Assembly: GCA_017646485.1 (NCBI GenBank)
Contig: JAGCML010000017.1
Span: 1 to 8,735 of the forward strand
Direction: 5' to 3'
Source: Kiritimatiellia bacterium
GTDB lineage: Bacteria > Verrucomicrobiota > Kiritimatiellia > RFP12 > DVOR01
Length of the DNA stretch: 8,735 nucleotides
Shown here: piece by piece, positions 1-5,487 of the stretch
Layout: every line of letters starts with the position of its first letter
Position numbering within the stretch: the first letter of the stretch is position 1
Position numbers and translations under genes: made by a program
The notes under the pieces: model-generated
What the model was told of the DNA's origin: nothing
Seen by the model: only the letters and a program-made list of their open reading frames with translations
The model's database searches: none

Positions 1-293
1 AATCTGGGACAACCTACGCTCACCGCATTGCACTCTACTACAGTACGACGCCCCCCACTGCCGCTCCCGATGCAATCAAGTATTGCCGTTATTGGACGGA
101 AGGGTCTGCAGCAAACGAATACTATCAAACGAAAGATGGGAAGTTTCGTTTAGAGGTTACTCATGCTGGTCTGGCTGATAGTGCTGAAATTGACATCAGC
201 TATCCATTTTTTGAAGAAGACGCATGCCTTGACGAAGATAAATCGCGCACCGTGGAGTATCGCACAAAGCGTTGGGTGTGGCCGAAGCCATAA
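1..293 (+). CDS. C-terminal fragment of an unrecognised protein (5' end outside window)
   Basis: The reading frame starting at base 3 is open from the window edge to a TAA at 291-293, giving 96 visible residues; the other two forward frames stop at about 153 and 178. The visible part begins SGTTYAHRIALYYST and ends in a basic, tryptophan-rich tail (TKRWVWPKP). The middle is rich in charged and aromatic residues (a KYCRYW segment, then EIDISYPFFEED). I see no membrane span, no catalytic motif and no family I recognise. It ends 53 bp before a strong terminator, so it belongs to a transcription unit separate from the downstream operon. A conventional stop followed by a good terminator supports a real gene, but the product is unknown. 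Confidence 0.6.
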   Translation, partial: SGTTYAHRIALYYSTTPPTAAPDAIKYCRYWTEGSAANEYYQTKDGKFRLEVTHAGLADSAEIDISYPFFEEDACLDEDKSRTVEYRTKRWVWPKP

Positions 294-346
294 GCCGATA
301 CTACGATCGCATTGAACTGCGCTTAAACCATCACTCACCTCCTTAA

Positions 347-380
347 CGAGCGGCTAACTTCAGCCGCTCGTTTCTTGTTG
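347..380 (+). terminator. Rho-independent terminator of the left-edge gene
   Basis: A perfect 9-bp GC-rich stem, CGAGCGGCT (347-355) pairing with AGCCGCTCG (362-370), encloses a 6-nt loop and is followed at once by the T-rich tract TTTCTTGTTG (371-380). This is the classic intrinsic terminator layout on the + strand. It lies 54 bp after the stop codon of the upstream partial gene and insulates the next operon from it. Confidence 0.92.
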
Positions 381-578
381 CAATAAGTATTCACGAGTTC
401 TAAGCGTGAAACGTCATCTGTTCATTGAATCCTCCAAATCGTTCAGAACAAGCGTACGCTCCTCCCAAGAAGAATAGCACTGTAGCGCAGATTGAATAGA
501 ACAGAGACTTTTACTGCTTTATAGAAAACTTTAGAACGCTTCATAAAGGTTTAAAGGCGTGAAATCGGCACTTTTGAC

Positions 579-666
579 TTTCAACTCCATTGGACTTCAC
601 TTTCAACTCCATTGGACTTCACTTTCAACTCCAATGGATTTCATTTTTAACTCCATTGGATTTCTC
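579..666. repeat. Four tandem 22-bp repeats with a near-palindromic core
   Basis: Units lie at 579-600, 601-622, 623-644 and 645-666 with no spacer. Units 1 and 2 are identical; units 3 and 4 carry a few substitutions (for example ACTTCAC becoming ATTTCAT or ATTTCTC). Each unit contains ACTCCAWTGGA, whose inner nine bases TCCAWTGGA form an odd-length palindrome. The central base is T in units 1, 2 and 4 and A in unit 3, so the core of unit 3 is the reverse complement of the others. Cores therefore recur every 22 bp, about two turns of B-DNA, on one face of the helix. The array could be a multi-site operator, a slipped-strand minisatellite or a fragment of a dispersed repeat; the sequence alone does not decide. 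Confidence 0.93.
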
Positions 667-694
667 CAGCGAAAAGGCTTGTTTCGGGCTTCGT

Positions 695-729
695 CTAAAC
701 GCTTATTATTGAGTAAGAAGAGCGTTTAG
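695..729. repeat. Perfect 9-bp inverted repeat
   Basis: CTAAACGCT (695-703) and AGCGTTTAG (721-729) are exact reverse complements separated by 17 nt. No T-tract follows directly; the nearest run of T (746-751) is 16 bp downstream, so a standard terminator is unlikely. It may be an operator half-site pair or the stem of a structured RNA. It lies between the 22-bp repeat array and the candidate promoter of the operon. Confidence 0.7.
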
Positions 730-833
730 TTTGCCGAAAAGTTTTTTGGGGCTCAAAGGTGGGGCGATTGTTTGCGGTTTCGTGATGTTTACTTCTTAGG
801 TTTTGTGCGGAGTGCAATCAGGTGAGGGTAAAT

Positions 834-885
834 AATGGTGCAGCATTATTTGAATTAATGGTGATTTTCTTCTTTGAAAATGGTG
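834..885 (+). repeat. Three AATGGTG words at 22-23 bp pitch
   Basis: AATGGTG occurs at 834-840, 857-863 and 879-885, with start-to-start distances of 23 and 22 bp. The last copy ends 40 bp before the candidate -10 element, so the three words would lie on one side of the helix just upstream of the promoter. The first five bases, AATGG, also occur in the core of the 22-bp repeats as CCATT/AATGG. Binding by a regulator is inferred from spacing only. Confidence 0.5.
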
Positions 886-922
886 GATTAGGCATTCTTT
901 TGGTGTGATAGGCGTGGAAATG

Positions 923-931
923 TGGTATGAT
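923..931 (+). promoter_or_regulatory. Candidate extended -10 promoter for the operon
   Basis: TGG followed by TATGAT (926-931) matches the extended -10 pattern TGnTATnnT, one base away from the consensus TATAAT. A convincing -35 box at 17-bp spacing is not visible, which extended -10 promoters tolerate. Transcription would start near 937-939, leaving a leader of about 43 nt before the ATG at 981 that carries a Shine-Dalgarno sequence. It overlaps the ATG at 927, arguing that this upstream ATG is not the start of the kinase gene. Confidence 0.45.
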
Positions 932-965
932 ATTGAAAAATGCACTGTTTTTAAACCTCGGTTAT

Positions 966-972
966 GGAAGGA
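966..972 (+). promoter_or_regulatory. Ribosome binding site that fixes the kinase gene start
   Basis: GGAAGGA lies 8 nt before the ATG at 981. The in-frame upstream ATG at 927 has no purine-rich sequence at a suitable distance and overlaps the candidate -10 element. This selects the shorter, 263-residue product. Confidence 0.75.
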
Positions 973-980
973 TTTTTGCG

Positions 981-1772
981 ATGTCTAATCCTGTGGTTCG
1001 AAAAGATTGGGAAGCCGAAGGTGTCCGTTGCCTCAGCAAGGGACGAGCTGGCAATGCTCGCGTTTATCTGGTGAATACGCCTGAAAAGCAGATTGTGATT
1101 AAGGATTTTCGCAAAAGTCCGTGGTGGATTCGCTGGACATGGGGCCGTTGGATGGCGGGCCATGAATATCGTTTGATGAAGTGTTTGGAGGGGTTGCCCG
1201 GGGTGCCGCAACACGTGTTTCGCGTGGATGCGTATTCGTTTGGGATGGATTTCTTGGAAGGTGTAACCTTTGGCGATTATAATCAGCGCGAATCGGATAT
1301 TGCGCATGGGAAGATGCCGCCAGAGAGTGCTTATCCACGCTTGCCTTTGTCTTATTTCCGCGCTTTGGAACGTCTGGTGTGTGCGATGCATCGTCGCAAT
1401 GTGACACACTTGGATACGCGCAATGCGAAGAATGTATTGATTCTGCCCGATAATACGCCTGCCTTGATTGACTTCCAGTCGGGGGTCTATTTGCGGAAGT
1501 GGTATCCGAAGTGGTTCCGCAAGATTTTACTTTTGGCTGACCTCTCTTCTGTCTATAAGCATTACTATCATTTCTGCTTTGATTTAAAGGGCAACTTGAT
1601 TGAAGGCGAGGGCGCCTTCCCCGAAAGTCGTGCTAAGTTATTCCTCGCGCATTTGAAACTGCGTAAACTGTGGAAGCTCAAAGGGTACACCTTCATCAAT
1701 AATCGAAAGATGAAAGACTATGAGCGCTTCTTGGTAGAACGTTATGCCAAGCAAGAAGAGGGGGGATGTTAA
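981..1772 (+). CDS. Atypical LPS-kinase/RIO-like family kinase
   Basis: Predicted 263-residue cytoplasmic protein with the elements of a small kinase fold in order. There is a glycine-rich loop (KGRAGNARVY, about 20-29), a strand lysine in VIK (K41), a possible alpha-C glutamate (E62), a hinge-like MDFLEG (89-94), a catalytic-loop HLDTRNAKN (143-151, putative base D145) and a metal-binding DFQ (164-166) in place of DFG. The D-to-N distance in the catalytic loop is one residue longer than in HxDxxxxN kinases if N151 is the ligand, a pattern I associate with lipopolysaccharide-core or RIO-like bacterial kinases. The tail is very basic. Substrate unknown: lipid A/KDO-type sugar and protein are both possible. 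A longer frame opens at 927, but the Shine-Dalgarno and promoter positions favour 981. It is the first gene of the operon and its stop is 1 nt from the corA start, suggesting coupling. Family assignment is good; activity is inferred. Confidence 0.85.
   Translation: MSNPVVRKDWEAEGVRCLSKGRAGNARVYLVNTPEKQIVIKDFRKSPWWIRWTWGRWMAGHEYRLMKCLEGLPGVPQHVFRVDAYSFGMDFLEGVTFGDYNQRESDIAHGKMPPESAYPRLPLSYFRALERLVCAMHRRNVTHLDTRNAKNVLILPDNTPALIDFQSGVYLRKWYPKWFRKILLLADLSSVYKHYYHFCFDLKGNLIEGEGAFPESRAKLFLAHLKLRKLWKLKGYTFINNRKMKDYERFLVERYAKQEEGGC
1756..1765 (+). promoter_or_regulatory. Ribosome binding site that fixes the corA start
   Basis: The purine run AAGAGGGGGG ends 8 nt before the ATG at 1774, inside the last codons of the kinase gene. 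The in-frame ATG at 1744 lies upstream of this site and would add ten residues absent from typical CorA proteins, so 1774 is preferred. Confidence 0.75.
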
Positions 1773-1773
1773 G

Positions 1774-2721
1774 ATGCTTTCCATTTATCAGTGGGTCAAT
1801 GGTAGCTTGCGTGAAGTGGTTACGCCAGATGGGCCGTGCTGGATTAATCTGGCCGATCCTTCGACCGAAGAAATTCTTCGCGTTCAGACCTTGACCGGTG
1901 TCTCTCGTGAATTTCTCTCCGATCCGCTCGACCGAGACGAACGTCCTCGTATGGATGTGGATGATGATGGAACGGTGCTCATCGTGGTGCATATCCCATA
2001 TCATGAGCCCGATGAAAACTTGCACCCGTTTAATACCTTGCCGCTCGGTGTGGTGCACACTTCAAATGCGGTGATTACGGTTTGCAATCGTTCGACGCCC
2101 ATTGCGGCCTCCTTCTTGGACCAGATTCGCCGTGTGTGTCCGCCAGAACAGAAGTTTCGCTTTACCTTCCATTTGTTGTGGCATGCTGCGATTTTGTACT
2201 TGCGTTATTTGCGTGATATTCGTCAGCGTGCAGATATGGTGGAACAGGAACTCCATGAGTCCATCTCCAATGAAGGCCTCATGCGCCTCTTGAATATCGA
2301 AAAGTCGCTCGTTTACTTTACGACCTCTTTGAAGGCAGACGATATCTTGTTGAGCCGTATTCGCACGACCCGCCAACTTGAAATTGACGAAGATGATTTG
2401 GACGTGCTTGAAGATGTGCGCATTGAGTATCAGCAGGCCTTGGAGATGGCAAGCATTCATAGCAACATTTTGACGGGCACCTTAGATGCCTTTGCGTCAA
2501 TTATCAGCAACAATCTGAACAATGTCATGAAGTTCCTCACGTCAATGACGATTGTCTTGACGGTGCCGATGTTGATTGCGTCGGTCTTCGGAATGAATAC
2601 ATGGTTGCCTTTTGCAAATGCAGAGAAGTGGGGCGCACTGGGTTTCTGCATCATTTTGGGTATTGCTTTCTTACTCATGATTGTGACCGTATTCTTCTTC
2701 GCTAAACGACGATTCTTCTAA
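1774..2721 (+). CDS. corA: CorA-family divalent cation channel
   Basis: A 315-residue protein with the CorA architecture. A large acidic N-terminal cytoplasmic domain (about 1-235) ends in long charged helices (the RQRADMVEQELHES and LEDVRIEYQQALEMA stretches) that form the funnel in this family. Two C-terminal membrane helices follow: one at about 252-272 ending in the signature GMN (273-275, as FGMN), the other at about 287-309. A basic tail (AKRRFF) faces the cytoplasm. CorA proteins work as pentamers in the inner membrane and conduct Mg2+, Co2+ or Ni2+; some relatives export Zn2+. The loop after GMN reads TWLPFANAE rather than the MPEL type of well-studied CorA, so ion choice cannot be read from sequence. 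The length is typical. It sits between the kinase and DUF2851 genes, 1 nt after the former; this looks like operon packing rather than a functional link. Confidence 0.95.
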   Translation: MLSIYQWVNGSLREVVTPDGPCWINLADPSTEEILRVQTLTGVSREFLSDPLDRDERPRMDVDDDGTVLIVVHIPYHEPDENLHPFNTLPLGVVHTSNAVITVCNRSTPIAASFLDQIRRVCPPEQKFRFTFHLLWHAAILYLRYLRDIRQRADMVEQELHESISNEGLMRLLNIEKSLVYFTTSLKADDILLSRIRTTRQLEIDEDDLDVLEDVRIEYQQALEMASIHSNILTGTLDAFASIISNNLNNVMKFLTSMTIVLTVPMLIASVFGMNTWLPFANAEKWGALGFCIILGIAFLLMIVTVFFFAKRRFF

Positions 2722-2736
2722 AATAGCCCTTTTTCT

Positions 2737-4026
2737 ATGTCGCTTCTGGAACAATTGAAAGCGTGGTCTGCTGAATATGAATGTTTGCGAGCGGGTTCGC
2801 AAACGCTTCATGAGGCAGGGGAAGCGACTGCGTTAGGCAATGAGTATTCACTGCAACAGCTCTGGCAACATCAGACTTTTGAAAAGAAGGCTTTACGTTT
2901 GACCGATGGCACGCCACTTGAGGTGGTTGAGCCGGGGCGTTGGAATCACGCTGATGGACCAGATTTCCAAGATGCCATTCTCATTATTGGTGGGGAATTG
3001 CGCAGAGGGAATGTGGAGCTGCATGTGCGTCCAGCAGACTGGGATGTACATGGTCATGCGAAAGATCCGGCTTACGGCGGGCTCATTCTTCATGTAACTT
3101 GGTATGCCACGCCGGTTGCAAAGACGCTTTCACCGCAGGTACCACTTCTTGCGCTGGAACAAAATTTTCCTGAATACAGTGATATCCCCACCTTTTGCGC
3201 CCAACACTCTCAGTCGGCTCATAGCATTGAACGCCCCTGTTTGGCACGCTTCAGTCAGTCGCCTTTAGTATTAGACCGCACCTTAGTTTCAGCGGGATAC
3301 TATCGTTTGATGGCAAAGACCAATCGCTTCGTAGAGGGGTTGCAAGCAGAGAATGCGATGCAAGTCTTTTATGAGGGCTTGATGATGACGATGGGATACA
3401 GTCGGAATGCCGAACCCTTTCGTCGCCTTGCGAAAGAGTATCCCTTAACCTTGTTGGAACCCTTCCCAACCAAGACCCGCTTCGCCATTCTTGCTCGTGT
3501 GGCAGGTTTGTTAAATGAGTCGCAACGCGATCTCTGGGATTTGTGGTGGGCAAGTGGTGTAAAGCCACCGACAGAACCCTTCGTTTGGGATTTAAGAGGC
3601 GTGAGACCACAAAATCATCCCTTTAGACGGTTGGCGGGTGCGCTTGGCATTTGGCACCATCTCTCCAATTTGTTGGGATTGTCATTGGTTGATTTGCCGA
3701 AGGCAATTGTGAAGGCGGCAGACCTTTTAAAGGCAGACATTGATTCGCGCATCGCTTTGGTGGGAGCCACACGCGCTGCGGTGGTGACCTTAAATCTCTT
3801 TGTGCCGTATCGCTTGGCATTAGGGGAATTGAGCGAACGACAGTTGCATGCCTTGCCAGGTGAAGATCTTTCAATGCCCATGCGTGATACGTGGATGCGT
3901 CTGACTGGGCGAAAAGACGGTTGTCCCAAAGATGGATTACGTCAGCAGGGACTTTTGCAGATTTACTCTGATTTTTGTCATAACCACCGGATTGTTTGCG
4001 CAACGTGCCCTATCGCAAATGGCTAA
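2737..4026 (+). CDS. DUF2851 family protein of unknown function
   Basis: Predicted 429-residue soluble protein that I recognise as DUF2851 over its whole length. The N-terminal core has LWQHQTFEKKALRLTDG (42-58), the invariant-looking GPDFQDA (74-80), then GNVELHVRPADW (91-102), an HGH (105-107) and LILHV (116-120). The C-terminus ends in the family-typical GLLQIYSDFC...CATCPI with a CxxC, possibly a metal site. No signal peptide or membrane span. The function is not established to my knowledge. The conserved pattern D76...E94-x-H96 with nearby histidines is consistent with a metal-dependent enzyme, but this is inference. The ATG at 2737 has no clear Shine-Dalgarno; it lies 15 bp after corA, so reinitiation from the upstream gene is plausible. 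No better in-frame ATG exists before residue 180 or so, so the start is accepted. Confidence 0.9.
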   Translation: MSLLEQLKAWSAEYECLRAGSQTLHEAGEATALGNEYSLQQLWQHQTFEKKALRLTDGTPLEVVEPGRWNHADGPDFQDAILIIGGELRRGNVELHVRPADWDVHGHAKDPAYGGLILHVTWYATPVAKTLSPQVPLLALEQNFPEYSDIPTFCAQHSQSAHSIERPCLARFSQSPLVLDRTLVSAGYYRLMAKTNRFVEGLQAENAMQVFYEGLMMTMGYSRNAEPFRRLAKEYPLTLLEPFPTKTRFAILARVAGLLNESQRDLWDLWWASGVKPPTEPFVWDLRGVRPQNHPFRRLAGALGIWHHLSNLLGLSLVDLPKAIVKAADLLKADIDSRIALVGATRAAVVTLNLFVPYRLALGELSERQLHALPGEDLSMPMRDTWMRLTGRKDGCPKDGLRQQGLLQIYSDFCHNHRIVCATCPIANG

Positions 4027-4086
4027 ATGCGTGTGGATTGGATGATGCAATAAGAGGTTTTAATGAGATTGGGTGAGTGAACGCTT

Positions 4087-5484
4087 ATGGAAGAAAAATT
4101 AACCCTTATCATGATTGCTGGCCCAGACTTGGGGAAGTGTTTCCAAGTTTTGGAGCAGGGGGCTGTCATTGGACGCTCAAGAGTCTGTGATATTTGTATC
4201 GCAGATGAAGAGCTTTCCCGTCAGCACTGTCGTTTATTTTGGGCATTGTCAAGTGTGCGCTTGGAGGATTTGAATTCTTCCAATGGCACTTACTTGAACG
4301 ATCAGATGGTCAATGGTATTTCGCGTCCATTAGTGGATGGCGATACGATTTCAATTGGAGCAACGAAGTTGCGCGTAGAATTGAAAGCCTCTGAGGGAGC
4401 TGCACCCACTCCCGCTGAGGAAATGAATCCACCTCCAGCACCTGAGCCAACAAAGGTTGTGGCGGCGGAGACGCCCGCCGATAGCAATCAGAGCGACGCC
4501 GCTACCGTTCAGCCTGAATTATTCAAGCGCGAAGAGGATGCTGGGGATGCGCCAACGCAGTGGCAATTCAAGCGTTTGCTTTTCCCCTTGATTGCGGTGG
4601 TGATTCTGGTCTTGGGGGCTTCGGTGGCATTAACACTTGACTTTACAAAGTCAGAAGAACTGCCACGCGTTCGTCAAGTGAAGGCAGAAGCCCCGAAGGT
4701 TGAGTTTGAATACGAACGACTTCTGATTGATGAGCAACACCTCTTCCGTTATTCCTTGAAGTATGACGGTATTGAGAATCGCTTACACTTGAGTGTGGAT
4801 GATTTAGGAGAAGCAGATCGTAGCTTTAAAAAGCAGGTCGTCCTCTCTGATGATGCGAAGAAGGCCTTGGCAAAGTTGTTTTCAGAGGCCAACTTAGAGA
4901 AGATTGGTTTGCTTTTCCCCGAGCGGAGTTCAGATGGCGTTTCCTTTGGTCGTCGCACCTTAACGGTGGTGCAAGGAACTGAAGTGTGGACGCGCGTTGC
5001 TGAAAATATCGCGCATCAACAGTTTGACAGCGTGTGTGAAAAGCTGGAGTTCTTTGCGACGAACGAGTTGAACATTTGGGCTGCCCAGTATTCCATTGCC
5101 GAATTGGAACAAATGGGGGCAGAACAGTTGGAGATTGCGCAACGCTATTGGGAGCAACGTGATTTAGGAGATGACAAGTTGTGGTTGGCCATCGTTGCGT
5201 ACAAGAAGGGCCTTTCTGCGATTGACACCTTGAATCCGAAACCAGCGTATGTGAAGGCGCTTACGGATGGATTGCAGACGGCGGAGGCTTTGTTGAGCGA
5301 ACGCTATGAAGATGCACACTTCCAGGTGGAGCAGGCGGTGAATACTCAGCGTTACGATGTGGCAGTCCAACAGTTGCAAAAAATCATGCGCATGATTCCT
5401 GATCGTGAGGATGCGCGTAATCGTCAGGCTTCTGAGAAATTGTTGACAGTCGAACAACGTCGCAACGTAAAGGGAGGGCGTTAA
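4087..5484 (+). CDS. Membrane-anchored FHA-domain protein with a TPR-like extracytoplasmic tail
   Basis: A 465-residue protein in four parts. Residues 5-99 are an FHA domain with the phosphopeptide-binding landmarks GRS (29-31), SRQH (44-47) and NSSNGTYLN (63-71), followed by the common DGDTISIG strand. FHA domains bind phosphothreonine peptides. Residues about 100-160 are a Pro/Ala/Glu-rich linker. Residues about 164-184 are a single hydrophobic span preceded by KR, so the FHA part should be cytoplasmic. Residues 185-465 would be periplasmic: a mixed beta region (about 200-320) I do not recognise, then a helical TPR-like stretch (about 340-455) with repeated A..YW and QLQKI..MIP patterns. 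Start supported by GGTGAG 9 nt upstream. The 60-bp gap before it is the largest in the operon. The gene is 3 bp from the PEGA gene, implying they are expressed together. The FHA call is very secure, the tail assignment less so. Confidence 0.93.
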   Translation: MEEKLTLIMIAGPDLGKCFQVLEQGAVIGRSRVCDICIADEELSRQHCRLFWALSSVRLEDLNSSNGTYLNDQMVNGISRPLVDGDTISIGATKLRVELKASEGAAPTPAEEMNPPPAPEPTKVVAAETPADSNQSDAATVQPELFKREEDAGDAPTQWQFKRLLFPLIAVVILVLGASVALTLDFTKSEELPRVRQVKAEAPKVEFEYERLLIDEQHLFRYSLKYDGIENRLHLSVDDLGEADRSFKKQVVLSDDAKKALAKLFSEANLEKIGLLFPERSSDGVSFGRRTLTVVQGTEVWTRVAENIAHQQFDSVCEKLEFFATNELNIWAAQYSIAELEQMGAEQLEIAQRYWEQRDLGDDKLWLAIVAYKKGLSAIDTLNPKPAYVKALTDGLQTAEALLSERYEDAHFQVEQAVNTQRYDVAVQQLQKIMRMIPDREDARNRQASEKLLTVEQRRNVKGGR

Positions 5485-5487
5485 GCT

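Larger units (their letters stand above)
381..925. other. Long non-coding region with repeats and inverted repeats
   Basis: I found no convincing gene on either strand in this stretch. Besides the tandem repeats, the 9-bp inverted repeat and the spaced AATGGTG words annotated separately, it holds a weaker 6-bp inverted repeat, TTCACG (390-395) and CGTGAA (405-410), around a 9-nt spacer. The part from about 411 to 575 shows no structure I can name. The sequence is visibly more AT-rich than the genes on either side, as expected for a regulatory or untranslated region. Its length is unusual in a window where all other gaps are 60 bp or less. Confidence 0.6.

Noticed and set aside
150..338. A 62-residue frame on the - strand starting at a GTG beside a perfect Shine-Dalgarno-like TAAGGAGGT
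   Set aside because: The Shine-Dalgarno abuts the GTG with no spacer, the frame lies antisense to the left-edge gene and the terminator, and the protein shows no recognisable motif. The well-spaced ATG nearby opens only two codons.
579..666. The 22-bp repeat array as a CRISPR
   Set aside because: The units are directly contiguous with no unique spacers, and no cas gene is present.
951..1409. A 152-residue - strand frame opposite the kinase gene
   Set aside because: It is antisense to a gene with clear kinase motifs, has no ribosome site that I could see, and its composition looks like a reverse-frame shadow.
4027..4080. Two tiny frames (8 and 5 codons) in the gap between the DUF2851 and FHA genes, the first beginning in the overlap TAAATG, the second after AAGAGG
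   Set aside because: Too short to support as genes from sequence alone. They might act in translational coupling, but nothing else points to a peptide.
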